A stretch of DNA of 64,000 nucleotides from Pseudoips prasinana (GCA_951640165.1 OX621250.1:7750001-7814000), one strand, 5' to 3'. Counted from the stretch's first letter, positions 31,276-42,422 are shown. Notes: generated by a model from the letters alone, not told the origin. Numbers and translations are program-made.

Positions 31276-31687
31276 ATACCATGGGGTTAACGCACCTGTG
31301 TAGATCAAGATGGGACCTTATGATATTTAGGGCGCGCTCCCTGTCAATGGCATCTAGGGCTGCCAACTTATTTTACTACATAAAAAGTATATTCAGGTCT
31401 ATGAAGAATATTAAACAGTATTTTAGAAAAATTAACAGTATATTATTTATCTATTGCTAGTTTTAAATACATATTTTTTTGAGTTTCTCGCACAACTTAC
31501 TAATTTATAATCTTTGTGGCTGCGCTGCACTGAGCTGTGAACACCCTCTGACTAAATAAATGTAAACAGTATTTTGTATACTTTATTTTGTTCAACAGTA
31601 AAGAGCATAATTTAGTGAAAAACAGTATACAGTTGGCAACCCTATTGCCATCTTACACTGTGGAACTTAGTAGGAAGGAGATCGAAC
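31276..31687. other. spacer 3' of the receptor exon
   Basis: AT-rich. The C-terminal tail exon of the receptor was not found here with confidence. Confidence 0.4.
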
Positions 31688-31825
31688 CTGTTGAAATGTT
31701 TCCTGAAGATCCCGCTGGTGCAGTATAGGGCGATAGGGTTGACGCAGCTGTTGAGGAACGAGAGACAGAATCCTATGATCCGTAGTGCGTGCCACCAGCC
31801 GTTGTAGTCTTCTTGCGCCGTAGGG
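31688..31825 (-). CDS. neuropeptide GPCR exon: TM7
   Basis: An acceptor (tttcctcag) precedes it on the minus strand. The 138-base exon completes the Ser codon left by the TM6 exon and encodes TAQEDYNGWWHALRIIG, then TM7 with the NPxxY-type motif as NPIALY and helix 8 GIFRKHFN. Its end at AACAG/gttcga is a weak donor; otherwise the frame runs 18 codons into a stop. TM7 and helix 8 match CCHamide/bombesin-like receptors of insects as far as I recall. Such receptors are G-protein-coupled plasma membrane proteins responding to a brain-gut peptide. Confidence 0.82.
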
Positions 31826-31984
31826 CTGAGGAAAAAGTAATAAAATAATTAAATTATTCGTCGTTAAATGTTTATAACTTGTTTAAAAAATATATGATAG
31901 TGGTTTTATGTCTATGGTGTAGTGTAGAAAACTCCTTGACCATTATGAACGATGACACTTTTTGTTCTTTTTTCATGTAATAAA

Positions 31985-32165
31985 AGACAACCCCCGCACA
32001 AGCCAATCTAATCCCTGTGTCGTGGGGTATTTAAAAAACATATAATAGACGGACACGAAATACATCCAGACTCAGAACAATTATTTATGGGTCGGTTGTC
32101 GGGCCCGGGACTGGAACCCGCGTCACGAAGCAGCGAGGCGACTGTCTTAGCCGCTGCGCCACCAT
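31985..32165 (-). mobile_element. SINE family 3 in receptor intron
   Basis: On the minus strand the head is gtggcgcagcggctaagaca, with gcgggttccagtcccgggcc as B-box-like part; the body reaches to about 31985. Confidence 0.8.
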
Positions 32166-32220
32166 TTACATCCATAGTCTACCCAAAATGACTTTCTAGA
32201 ACTACAAGGTGACAACTTAC

Positions 32221-32324
32221 CTGTAATAGAACCACATCATAAAAACATGTGAAGGCAGGAAACACGCAGCGAACACCAAGACGAATGCCAGAACTGTCAC
32301 TGCCACCTTCCTTCTGGCTCGCAT
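32221..32324 (-). CDS. neuropeptide GPCR exon: TM6
   Basis: It is bounded by acceptor catttcag and donor gtaagttg on the minus strand. The 104 bases encode MRARRKVAVTVLAFVLVFAA and then CFLPSHVFMMWFYY, the intracellular start and full TM6 with the conserved Cys-Phe-x-Pro. It begins in phase 0 and ends in phase 2, which joins exactly to the TM7 exon and to the TM5 exon upstream. Confidence 0.9.
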
Positions 32325-32339
32325 CTGAAATGTTCATTC

Positions 32340-32700
32340 GATTTTCATTCTATAATGTCCTCCCGACCGAATTTCGGTCACGGCGGCCAGTCCCAATGGC
32401 GACTAGCCAATTGCGCAGGACATATCATATTATAGTGCACAAGTGTGTGCGCAATCACAGGGGCACTCTCATGATCCAATGGGACGTCTAGCGACACGAC
32501 CAAAAAGAGGTCAGGTACTGGGCTATAGAACGGATTTACGTGCTCTCCGAGCCACGGGGGTGACCAGACTTCGGGCTGATACTGAGAATTTTCTTTTTAC
32601 GGAAAAATACCAAAATCACTTTTTGGCCCGACCCGGGATTTGAACTCAGGACCTCATAATCTGCGGTTGAACACGCTACCGCTAGCCTAACGAGGCAGTC
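32340..32700 (-). mobile_element. SINE family 1, full length, in receptor intron
   Basis: The minus-strand order is head (tgcctcgttaggctagcggt), B-box-like gagttcaaatcccgggtcgg, body with gatactg/cccgaagtctgg and the 3' end at ggccgccgtgaccgaaattc. It starts 16 bases from the TM6 acceptor region. Confidence 0.85.
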
Positions 32701-32819
32701 AAAACCATAATATAAAAAAATGTAAACTTTCTAACTCTACTTCAATTCCCAAAAGTTATTGGTATTTTTGCAGGATGAACAGTAGATAGATATATGCATG
32801 TGATTAGACTGAGTGGCTG

Positions 32820-33125
32820 ATGCCGAAGAATATCACCACCCCATCTCATTATTTCGGGGGAGGGGGGGGGGGGGGGGCGTAGAAATTGACCCGAGGGACA
32901 TTATGTACACTATCCAGATAACTGATATACTACTTACTTATATTTTGTAAATACATACTATATCGTACAGATATATGTATTTACAAAATATAAGTTACAG
33001 GACAGGACAGATATTCACAAATATCTGTCCTGGGTGGGAAACCCACGACTGGCGACGTGAAAGGCAAGTAAGTATCTATATACTAATATATGTATATAAT
33101 AATATATACTAATCACGCCAACGAG
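32820..33125 (-). repeat. family X scrap, poly-G run and SINE 2 remains
   Basis: caccccatctcatt and gacccgaggga mark family X; a run of 16 G residues is at about 32862-32877. The rest holds a rearranged SINE family 2 with gtcctgggtgggaaacccac and an internal inverted repeat of atacatatatctgt type (32945-32995). Confidence 0.6.
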
Positions 33126-33363
33126 CCTGTCAGAATAAAGTAGCTACTAATTTATTATTTTTATCTATCTACAATTAAGGTACAATGGGGTTTACGTATC
33201 CGTGTGGATAAAAACCCCTTATTTATAAAGATTAAAAAAATCTATCTAGACGTGCGAAGCTGGGGCGGATCACTAGTATTAAGACAGAATTCTATGTCTA
33301 CACGAGACCAAAGTATTCAAGAATACGACACATAGTTTCTATGAATCGAGTGTTACCACATAC

Positions 33364-33552
33364 CTGTCTTTGTGTCCCCTGCATTTCTCCGGGCATGTTT
33401 TGTGTGCTCAGCACTAGATGGCGCGCCATAAGCACATAGAACAGTGCTATAACCGCCAGAGGTAGCGAGTAGTAGATCAGGAACCGAATCAGGACGATCA
33501 TTCGGGGGTAGTTCTCCCCCCACTCCACTGGATACGGGTAACATACCAAAAA
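33364..33552 (-). CDS. neuropeptide GPCR exon: ECL2 end, TM5, ICL3
   Basis: The 189-base exon lies between acceptor ctttccag and donor gtatgtgg, phase 0 at both ends. It encodes FLVCYPYPVEWGENY (extracellular loop with the Cys that pairs with TM3), then TM5 FLIYYSLPLAVIALFYVL and the start of the third intracellular loop MARHLVLSTQ. The VCYPYP followed by TM5 with YYxxP is typical of CCHamide/bombesin-type receptors. The next exon in sense order is 32221-32324. Confidence 0.9.
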
Positions 33553-33651
33553 CTGGAAAGGAAACAGTTAAGTTAGTAATTAATATTAGTCTTGGCTGAC
33601 AGAAATCTTTTAGGTTCAAATCCATGATACATGTTGAACATGAACCTTTCT

Positions 33652-34020
33652 TATGATGCTGATGATGTTCGACTCATGTCAAACATCTATCATCATCAAA
33701 AGCAAGGTTTGACTCATGTGTGAAAGAGCATATCAAAATTGAATCATCAAAAACAATGTGGACTCATGTGTGAAGGATCATATCAAAATTAAATCATCAA
33801 AAGCAAGGTTTGCCTCATGTGTGAAAGAGCATATCAAAATTGAATCATATAAAGCATGGTTCGACTCATGTGTGAAAGAGCATATCAAAATTTAATCATC
33901 AATAGCAAGGTCTGGCTCTGTGTGAAAGAACATATCAAAATTGAATCATCAAAAGCAAGGTTCGACTCATGTGTGAAAGAGCATATCAAAATTTAATCAT
34001 CAAAAACAAGGTTTGACTCT
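33652..34020. repeat. 51-bp minisatellite in receptor intron, about 7 units
   Basis: Each unit contains gactcatgtgtgaaagagca then tatcaaaattgaatcatcaa. Period is 50-51 bases, with small differences. It lies 100 bases from the TM5 acceptor. Confidence 0.9.
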
Positions 34021-34555
34021 TGTACGGTTTCATTATATACTGATTTTTGTCCGTAGATGAATCCTAAACGTAATTTCAGAAAACTATGACCCGCAAATGA
34101 AGTGAAAAGGCTCAGTCGAGTCCGTTTAAAAAGAAAAACGTTGTGTGGTTTGATGGAACCTGGTGCAAGTGAAACCATCTCTTATGGCGTAAAATTAATT
34201 CAGGATATTTTCGCATTATTCTCTCGTTGAACGGTTTATTTCACTCATTAGATATATCGTTGTCCATCACGATGAAGTGAACAACAACATTTATATCAAT
34301 ATACTGATCAAAACACTAATACCTTGGACCATTTGCACAAATGAGTGAGAATGTTAATGCTACACGATCCATGGGCGCCGCCATATTGCGACAAGCGATT
34401 GATGGACGACACAATAGTAAATATTTGTCATTGCTTTTTTTTTTCATTTTATTTAAACCGCTTCGCTACCCGCATCTGAAGAATCATTGGGGAGCCTTTA
34501 TCTGCTGACATGATAATGATTATAATTTAATGGATAATCGAGAAAAGTTTATTTG
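34021..34555. other. intron sequence, nothing recognised
   Basis: Receptor intron; no additional feature supported. Confidence 0.45.
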
Positions 34556-34831
34556 AAAAAACCGGCCAATTGCGAGTCGGACTAGCGCACGAAGGGTTCC
34601 GTAACATTATCTATAAAAACGTGCAAAAAGTTCTCGTTTATTGTATGGGAACCCCCTTTTATAGTTATTTGTTATGTTTAGTAGTATTTGTTGTTATAGT
34701 GGCAACAGAAATTCGTCATCTGTGATAATTTCAACTGTCTAACTATCACGGGTCATGAGATACAGCCTGGTGACAGACGGACAGACTCAGTAATAGGGTC
34801 CCGTTTTACCCTTTGGGTACGGAACCCTAAA
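34556..34831 (+). repeat. ACGGGACC repeat, complete-looking copy
   Basis: It starts ccggccaattgcgagtcgga and ends ccctttgggtacggaaccct. This is the cleanest copy of the family in the window and gives its limits as about 276 bases. Confidence 0.85.
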
Positions 34832-34978
34832 AAGACTAAATAACTTAATATTTTTACGTAATACCTGCCTGTACTATTCCCGACTATTACGTTTTAGTGG
34901 ATAATCCCATTTCTGAAAGTTATGTATGCCATACAACAATAAAAAATATATTTAATACTAACGAAAATAAATGTCTGG

Positions 34979-36569
34979 TTAAGAGCCATTTCACGCTTTC
35001 GCGCGATTTTCTAAGATTTTGGGCTCCTCTATTACCATCTTAAGTAATACCCAGAAATTATTGAATACATGTTAAATATGGAAAAATCGTTTTTGTTTAC
35101 GTTTAATGTATCACATTTACCAAAAAAAATTTGCTTGTTCTGTAGTGACTCATCTCCCACAACCATTTTAATGAAAAATCGCCGTAGAGTGAATTTCAAA
35201 GTCCTGTAACTAGCAATAATACTTATAAACTAAGCTAAAAAAATACATTCAGCATGAGACATATATTTTATTCGTCGTTTAATGTAACAGATTCTTGAAT
35301 TTTGTTACCATTAATTAGTAAAAAAATAAATCCTTACACCAATTTTAAGTTTTTTTTTGGAATTTCATAGTGATTTTTGGTTTAAATAAAGTGTAATTAC
35401 TAAAAAAAAATTATACCATTATAAACTATGTTCTTTGTAAAATCGAATTCTACAGTTTTTTTTTAAAATATTGGCAATTAATTTGTCATAATATCGATTT
35501 GAACATCAGTTTAAATTACAATAAAATACGATACACGGGTTAGTACGGCGCGAGCGCCCATCAAGGTAGGACCTGTGCCATTTTTCCCGCGTCCCGACTT
35601 TCGAGCGCTCGTATAGTGAAGTAATTCATATACTGCGACCACATAGTTTTGATTCGTTTTGTATTTTTTCATAAGGTACGGTTTTATTTATTATGAAGTA
35701 TGTATGTATGTAATATTATAGTTTTTTTTAGAATAATTATATAGTTTTGTTTCATTACTAGCTATGGGGCGCAAGGAATGTGTATACCGTTGCGTAAAAA
35801 AAAGGAAACGTGATAATTCTGCAGCTTTAAAAAAAGCAACAGAAGTGAGGTAGATACCTATTTTTGATGTGAAACATCTATAGCCGCACGTAAAACAGAT
35901 TTCTGGCGTGGCGACGCATGCCGTTTTTTTTCCTATATCAATATGTTCTTTTCGACTTCGACTTCAACTTCGACATCTACTTGGACTTCGACTTGACTTC
36001 GACTGCGACTTATACTTCAACTTCGACTGCGACTTAACTTCGACTTCGACTGCGACTTATACTTCGACTTCGACTTCGACATGACTTCGACTTTGACTGC
36101 GACTTATACTTCGACTTCGACATCGACTTCGATTTCGACTTATACTTCGACTTCTGCATATTACTTTTACAAAATAATGGCGATGCCAGGCGTCCCGTGA
36201 CGGCTCCCATTTTTTTTTTATTTACAATATTCATATTTACTGTAACCGATTATTATTGATTTAATATGTAACTTATACGTAGATATTGAAAATTAACAGC
36301 TATTTTGTTTTTATTTTAGAATGAATAATCGTCTAAAACGTATAATTGATATTAATCTAGCTAGAAATCTTTGTTAGAGTAAATATAACTTTTTTTTATA
36401 AATCTCTTATCAATTCACATTACGATTACGGCTCAAGATAGCCTCGTCCGTCTTGACACGTGTATTACACAGTTTACATTGCGTTTCAGTGGGTAGACAC
36501 GCACACATAAACAATGATGCAGTCTTTTACCTAAACTCGAGCGTAATCATTTTGTGAAATGGCTCTTAA
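34979..36569. mobile_element. TTAA-flanked non-autonomous DNA transposon, 1.6 kb
   Basis: TTAA (34979-34982) followed by GAGCCATTTCAC, and at the other end GTGAAATGGCTC followed by TTAA (36566-36569). TTAA target duplication with short TIRs fits the piggyBac or Kolobok type. No transposase is seen; a 28-codon frame (MGRKECVYRCVKKRKR) at about 35763 is too short to assign. The internal part holds a hexanucleotide satellite. Confidence 0.8.
35945..36155. repeat. hexanucleotide satellite (CTTCGA)n, degenerate
   Basis: Mostly cgactt units with tgcgact and tatactt variants. The minus strand would give lysine-serine and arginine-serine repeats, an effect of the satellite. Confidence 0.9.
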
Positions 36570-36683
36570 GAAATCTGGGGACTTATTATAGTGGTCATGT
36601 GGCCTTTTTTTTATTTGTTGATCTTGGACATAGGATAATGCGAAATATCTAGTATACTAATTATATAACAATAAGTTGGTAGG
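36570..36683. other. intron sequence
   Basis: Nothing recognised. Confidence 0.35.
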
Positions 36684-36822
36684 TACTGTCGCTAGCACAT
36701 CCAGCTACCCCAATCTTTCAAATTTCATTTATAGATCTCAACGTTATCACAAAAGAATAAAGTTCACTTTCAATTGGGGAAATTTGACAGATTGGGCTAG
36801 CTTGATGTGCTGGCGTCTGTAC
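36684..36822. mobile_element. palindromic MITE, family M, copy A
   Basis: Ends carry gctagcacatccagctaccc and the inverse ctagcttgatgtgctggcgt. Two other copies are at 42284-42422 and 57429-57565. About 140 bases, non-coding. Confidence 0.85.
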
Positions 36823-37022
36823 TTTAATTATAGATGACGTCACGATTGTGGATACTAGCACTACGAAAACCATCCATACTGTCCTCACAATAGAAACACT
36901 GTGAACATGTTACCAGGCGTTTACTATACAACAAAAAAAAATACGATGTTATTTATTCTGTCGGGATGTGCCAAAATTTCTTGTCTGATGTATTTCCAAT
37001 TCCCAGTTGATATATTCTATAC

Positions 37023-37260
37023 TAGCTGTGACCCGCGGTTTTACCCGCGTTAAATTTTATAAATTATCACAGCTCCTCCCCCGTAAGTGATAGCGTGATA
37101 ATATGTAGCCTATATGTTGACCCGACTTCTTAGTAATATTCATGCAAAATTTGAAGTAAATCCATGCAGTACTTTTTGAGTTTAGCCCGGACATACATAC
37201 AGACAAACAGATAAACAGACAAAAATTTTAAAAACTATATTTTTGACTTCGATATCGATT
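37023..37260 (+). repeat. CCCGCGG dispersed repeat
   Basis: agctgtgacccgcggtttta at its start, then a body ending in acatacatacagacaaacag. Related copies: 24646, 40088, 42640, 56770. Confidence 0.8.
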
Positions 37261-37984
37261 ATAGATCACGTCTCAAGTATCCTTTAAAAAATATTTTTTT
37301 TATTGCTTTATTATATGTATAGATTTACTAGAGAGAGTAAGTGTGAGCCTACCAATTTGAAACTAATACTTTGGATAAATAACACAAAGTATGGCTACCA
37401 CAAGTTAATGTAGTTTAGTACTGTTCCACATAAAACCTTATAAAACTAATTTAGGAAAAAAACACCCACTCAAAAGGCTAGACTCAGTATAATAACGACG
37501 CTAAAGATTGTTTTTTTGACATACTCTGTGACACACTTAGCCAATTTAAGGAAAAGATTGTGACATACCAGCGTGCATAAGAGTTTTCTCTCATATTATA
37601 TTATTTCAATTTAATTTCCATTCAATTCAATGTTTTTTGTTTTCATGCAGTATTGCAATTATTTTTGGTATTTAAGCTTTATCCTTCCACTATTATTTTA
37701 TTGCATGTTATTTTCTATATATAGCTATTAATGTTATTAATATTTTATTCAATTATTATGTGAAAATAAAGAAATACATATTTAAATAATTAACTTAACT
37801 AAACAGAAAAATATGTTATTAATTGTGTATGTTCTGTAGTTTAATATTTGTCCGTATTCTGCTGTTCATGTGACTTTACCTCGTTTCAATTTTTATTGTT
37901 TATGGCTTGTTTTTGTAATTAGTGCAAGATTTTAATTAATTATTTTAATTAACTTGAATAATGTAAAATTTTAATGCTGTGGTC
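37261..37984. other. intron sequence, AT-rich
   Basis: No supported feature. Confidence 0.45.
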
Positions 37985-38062
37985 ATCTTTAAGTGTTGCA
38001 GCACGATTATTTTTAAGTAATGTAACGTTGACGATTCTTAAATAAATAAATAAATAAATAAG
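37985..38062 (+). mobile_element. LINE 3' tail with AAAT repeats
   Basis: gtaatgtaacgttgacgatt precedes aaataaataaataaataaat at 38040-38060. Only the tail is present. Confidence 0.55.
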
Positions 38063-38424
38063 TACCGCCTCTAGGGGAAACTGCAATGAACTTAAAATGT
38101 GTACACAAAAAACAGTAAGTTTCTTTTAAGTAAACTGTTTGGAGTCGTGGTAGAGGTACGGATATTAATTTTGGGGTGTCAGACTTGTTAGTTAGCCGCG
38201 CAAGGTAGGAGCGGAACGTTCTGAGTCACTCATGTCATCAATCATCAGGTTCATTTAGTCGGTATGTGTCAGTTGAATTTACGTTTGTGATCTAAGCCGC
38301 CAGCTATTTTTAACCTCTGAAGCAAATCGACAGTCGTCGGGAGTTTTCTTAAATCGAAAATCGGTCCAAGATGGACCATTATATGGATACCCATTTTTAC
38401 ACAAGTCCTGTTGGTGAATACCTG
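38063..38424. other. intron sequence, nothing recognised
   Basis: No supported feature. Confidence 0.4.
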
Positions 38425-38575
38425 GCCTGTTGGTGTAGTGGTTAGGGACCTGCTAAACCACAAGTCGTGGGTTCGATTCCCATCCAGGACAAATCTCTGT
38501 CTGATGAGTACGATTATTTTTTCTGTGTCTGTGTAATTCATGCATAACGAATGAATCATTACTTAGTTCTTTCTT
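38425..38575 (+). mobile_element. tRNA-derived SINE, family 4
   Basis: ctgttggtgtagtggttagg and gtgggttcgattcccatcca form A/B-box-like parts with correct spacing, followed by a SINE-like body (tgtgtctgtgtaattcatgc). Confidence 0.7.
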
Positions 38576-38639
38576 GCCAGAATAATAACAATCGATATTT
38601 TTCCTATCTGAGAGGTCTCTGAGAACTCATGACCTTCAA

Positions 38640-38751
38640 TGGCCTCAGTTGGTTGCACTTATGGCGCAGTGGTTATGGTAGACGCCTCGGTTTTCGTGCG
38701 CCCTCGTATTTAAGGTTGGATCCCCGTACAGGACAAGTATTTATTGACCAA
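38640..38751 (+). mobile_element. degenerate tRNA-like SINE head
   Basis: cttatggcgcagtggttatg and a weak B-box (ttggatccccgtacagg) with an insertion between them. It abuts the SINE family 1 copy. Confidence 0.6.
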
Positions 38752-39045
38752 TGCCTTGTTGGTCTAGCGGTAGCGTATTCAACCACAGATTTCAAGATCT
38801 GGTTGAAAACCCGGGTCGGTAAAAAAGTGATTTTAAAAATTTCTCAGTATCAGCCCGAAGTCTGGAAGGTGGCGGTATTATACTCCTGTGCCTCGGAGAG
38901 CACGAAAAACCTTCGGTCGTGTCGCTAGTCGTCCTAGCGGATCATGAGCGTGATGGAATAGAAAGTGCCCCTGTGTTTGCGCACACACTTGTGCACTATA
39001 ATAAGTCTGCGCAGTTGGCTAGTCCCCATTCAGAGTTTATGTTTT
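38752..39045 (+). mobile_element. SINE family 1
   Basis: Head gccttgttggtctagcggta, then cagcccgaagtctggaaggt and tgtttgcgcacacacttgtg in the standard order. Confidence 0.85.
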
Positions 39046-39054
39046 TTAAAAAGA

Positions 39055-39250
39055 CAATGCTCGCACTAGGGAAATTAATCCCAGTATCGCGGGGTACTTT
39101 ACAAACATATAATAGACGGACACAAATCACGGACACATCCAGACTCAGAACAACTATTTATGGGTCACACAAATAGTTATTCAGTGCGGGACTTGAACCC
39201 ACGACACGAAGCGGAAAGGCGACTGTTTTAGCCGCTGCGCCACACGCGCA
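39055..39250 (-). mobile_element. SINE family 3
   Basis: Minus-strand head gtggcgcagcggctaaaaca with gtgggttcaagtcccgcact; body ends near 39055. Confidence 0.8.
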
Positions 39251-39472
39251 GTCTGACTGGCCGTTGTGGCCGAAGATAAAGATAAAAATGCATTTATTTG
39301 TATGAACCATGTGTTACATTTTTACATGTGGTGTTACAATGATAGTTATAGTAGTATCAACATGTCCTGCCGAATCAGGCGTACAAATAACTTAAAGTTT
39401 ATATATGTAAAATAGTTTGCCGCAATTCAAAACACAATAATTTCACATATTTGGCATAATAGACTTATCTAG

Positions 39473-39475
<3 letters not shown>

Positions 39476-39554
<79 letters not shown>

Positions 39555-39585
39555 TATATATATATATATATACACATATATATAT

Positions 39586-39631
<46 letters not shown>
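39476..39631. repeat. (TA)n microsatellite, about 155 bp
   Basis: Almost pure TA with a few gata and aca interruptions. The Tyr-Ile repeat frames it creates are not genes. Confidence 0.97.
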
Positions 39632-39638
<7 letters not shown>

Positions 39639-39993
39639 CTGAGTTTTGATGAGCTTTGTGTCAACAATCTCCTTGTTTGTAAAGTCACCGGGGATGCAGG
39701 GCATAATGTGTCTTGTGCCGTAAATTAAAATTAAATATAGGTAGGCCGTCACTAACCCTTTTCATCCGACTTGTTAACTCTTCCGTAGCTGTCTTAAGGG
39801 AATTGTGTACGCATGAGATGGTTTATTCATAAAATAAACCCTAAGTTTATATAATAATTTTATACTTACATATCTTTAGAGTTTAGGAAACCGCATGTTA
39901 TGTTCGACGTTGTTTTAAATTGGCTAATTTCTGAACTTAAAAAAAAAATAAGTAACTTTACCAAACTTTTTAAAGTTGTAAATGGTCAAAACA

Positions 39994-40041
39994 AATTATG
40001 TAGTGACTATTTACAATTAGTTATAAATAGTCACTACATAA
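39994..40041. repeat. short palindrome
   Basis: attatgtagtgactattta and its inverse with an 8-10-base spacer. Confidence 0.75.
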
Positions 40042-40087
40042 TGTAAAATAAAATTAATTTAAAAATCTTAACGTTACTTATATAAAT

Positions 40088-40272
40088 ACTAGCTGTGCCC
40101 CGCGGTTTTAACCGCATAAAACTTTATAAATTATAGCCTATGTGTTGATCCAGGGTGTCAGCTATCTCCATACCAAATTTTATTAAAATCGCTGAAGCCG
40201 TTTAGACATGAAGAAGTAACAAACATACAAACTCACACAGTCACAAACTTTAGCTTTTATAATATTAGTAGG
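40088..40272 (+). repeat. CCCGCGG dispersed repeat
   Basis: agctgtgccccgcggtttta, ccataccaaattttattaaa, and end tataatattagtaggat. The minisatellite begins right at its end. Confidence 0.85.
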
Positions 40273-40274
40273 AT

Positions 40275-40556
40275 AGCACATGAACTTGATGGACAGGTAT
40301 TGTTAATTACAAAAATTCTTAATGTTATTTTTATAAATATAGCACATAAACATGATGGACAGGTATTGTTAATTGTAAAAATTCTTAACGTTATTTATAT
40401 AAATATAGGACATAAACATGATGGACAGGTATTGTTAATTGTAAAAATTCTTTACGTTATTTATATAAATATAGCACATAAACATGATGGACAATTAGTA
40501 TTGTTAATTGTAAAAATTCTTAACCTTATTTATATAAATATAGGACATAAACATGA
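40275..40556. repeat. 66-bp minisatellite, about 4 units
   Basis: Unit: agcacataaacatgatggac, aggtattgttaattgtaaaa, then attcttaacgttatttatat. Period is 66 bases three times and 69 once. Confidence 0.92.
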
Positions 40557-40984
40557 GTTAATCCTGTTTAGACTCGTAGTTAATCGTTAGTTTAATTAAG
40601 CATTATATTATCTTTAATTTAACTAAGTAGATTCGGTAGATAAAGAAAAAGTTTATTTTTGAAAACTTTTAATACAATTTTAATTTTTATTATCTTGCCA
40701 AAAATGAATTGAAAAAATACTCGAAAGTTAATTATGTTTGTTGCCGGCAGGCAAGTTCTATTTGTCAAAGCATAATTAATTTTCGCAATAGCCTTTTTGT
40801 ATATTTTATAAGTATAAAATTGTAAGTATATTTCATTTAGGATTTATAGGAAAATTAACAGTTAAAAAGCCATTTCGAAGAAAGAAGAAATCCGCAGGGG
40901 ATTTCGACGTTTCTGATTCAATCGCGCAGGGATACTACGCGTATAGCAGAAAATATACATAACTAGTATTCGGACTAGACTAGA
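40557..40984. other. intron sequence, nothing recognised
   Basis: No supported feature. Confidence 0.4.
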
Positions 40985-41147
40985 CGTTGCCGTGGTTGGT
41001 ATATACGCTACCTTTCACGCGGCAGGTCCTGGGTTTGTTTCCCACCCGGGACAAATATTTGTGTGCATGAACATGTCTGTTTGAGTCTGGGTGTAAATTA
41101 TCTATATAAGTATGTATTTACAAAAGAAAAATAGTAATAATAATAAT
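40985..41147 (+). mobile_element. SINE family 2, 5' part
   Basis: gttgccgtggttggtatata, tttcccacccgggacaaata, gaacatgtctgtttgagtct, then cut off at an ATA repeat. Confidence 0.75.
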
Positions 41148-41345
41148 AATAATATCCAGGGACAATGTCACACAGATCATCCTAGCCCCAAACTAAGCAA
41201 AGCTTGTACTATGGGTACCAGGCGACGATATACATACTGATACAGATAGATAAATACTTATATACATAGAAAACATCCATGACTCAGAAACAAATATTCA
41301 TGTTCATCACACAAATATTTGCACTTACCGGGATTCGAACCCAGG
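41148..41345 (-). mobile_element. tRNA-derived SINE, family 5
   Basis: On the minus strand a head with aaagctagtggtcctgggtt and cgaatcccgg, body atgaacatgaatatttgttt, and 3' end gaccgatgat-like (gggctaggatgatctgtgtg). A scrap of the same 3' end is at about 4020-4065. Confidence 0.75.
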
Positions 41346-41364
41346 ACCACTAGCTTTGTAGGCA

Positions 41365-41470
41365 GGAGCCTATATAACAGTTATCTGGTTTCCATAGTAC
41401 CTACAAGCTCTGCTTAGTTTGGGATCAGATGGCCGTGTGTGAATAATGTCCCAGGATAATATTATTATTA
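41365..41470 (+). mobile_element. SINE family 2, 3' part
   Basis: agttatctggtttccatagt through gtgtgaataatgtcccagga and ATT-rich tail. With 40985-41147 it would complete one SINE, so the family 5 SINE probably inserted into it. Confidence 0.7.
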
Positions 41471-41804
41471 TTAAATACTCGATATACGTATAAAGTATGT
41501 ATAACGATTACGTTTCGTTGCTACATTTATCGTAACACTTCTCTCCTTCAGAATATTATAAGGCGTTATTGATGTAAAATGTATGAAGCCAGTGAGGAAA
41601 ATCTTAAATATTTACTCTTTTATCTGTTTATTATACAGAATGTTTACTAACACACATGAAATAGTTTTAGTACATTCGATTTAGATATGAATCTCAGTTC
41701 AGAGCCATGTTTACATAAAACTGACTTCCTTCTAGTTACAAAAGGAAGTTTGAATTGAGTCTACTGAGCGATTTTAACAAAACGACCGGTCCGGTTTGTT
41801 TTTA
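41471..41804. other. intron sequence
   Basis: Nothing recognised. Confidence 0.35.
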
Positions 41805-42050
41805 GGGATCCGTACCAAAAGAGTAAAACGGGACCTTATTACTAAGACTTCACTGTCTGTCTGTCCGTCTGTCACCAGGCTGTATCTCATGAACCGTAAT
41901 AGTTAGACAGTTGACATATTCACAGATGATGTCTTTCTGTTGCTGATATAACAACAAATTCTAAAAACCAAAATAAAATAAATATTTAAGGAGGCTCCCA
42001 TTCAACGAACGTGAATTTTTCGAGTTGACTCGCACTTGGCCGGGTTTTTT
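41805..42050 (-). repeat. ACGGGACC repeat
   Basis: ggatccgtaccaaaagagta at the left, then aaacgggaccttattactaa and the end gactcgcacttggccgggtt. Confidence 0.82.
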
Positions 42051-42283
42051 TTAGTTTTTCTGTTTAAAAAATTTGACCTTTTAATGGAAAGAAAAATACA
42101 GCAAACACATATTGATTTTTGACAAAAGCCATAAAATATAATCAACGATATTCGTATTATTAAAAGTAGTAATTTTTATTATAGTGACATGCCCTAAGTA
42201 AGTATTATGTCTTCAATGCGCGTACTTTCCAAAGTTATACTGTTCACTAAACTTAATAAACTGAAGTTTCAAACCGAACTAGG

Positions 42284-42422
42284 TACAGACGCCAACACAT
42301 CTAGCTACCCCAATCTGTCAAATTTATTTCATAGATTTTCAACTTTATCACATAAGCGTAAGGTTTACTTTCAGTTGGGGAAAATTAACAGATTGGGGTA
42401 GCTAGATGTGCTGGCGTCTGTA
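42284..42422. mobile_element. palindromic MITE, family M, copy B
   Basis: TACAGACGCCAACACATCTA at the left and the inverse tagatgtgctggcgtctgta at the right. This copy has the best-matching ends. Confidence 0.9.

Noticed and set aside
33353..33625. second minus-strand frame overlapping the GPCR TM5 exon
   Set aside because: It crosses both splice sites and encodes no membrane segment; the exon frame with TM5 is clearly right.
35763..35850. THAP-domain start of a Kolobok transposase
   Set aside because: Only 28 codons with a loose Cys pattern; insufficient to claim a THAP domain.
36034..36234. SR-protein-like coding frame
   Set aside because: Its Lys/Arg-Ser repeats come from the hexanucleotide satellite; no ATG-flanked gene structure.
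39443..39752. Tyr-Ile repeat protein frames
   Set aside because: Pure translation of a TA microsatellite.
40300..40590. 96-codon repeat protein
   Set aside because: Frame is an effect of the 66-bp minisatellite (multiple of three) and has no start context or conservation.
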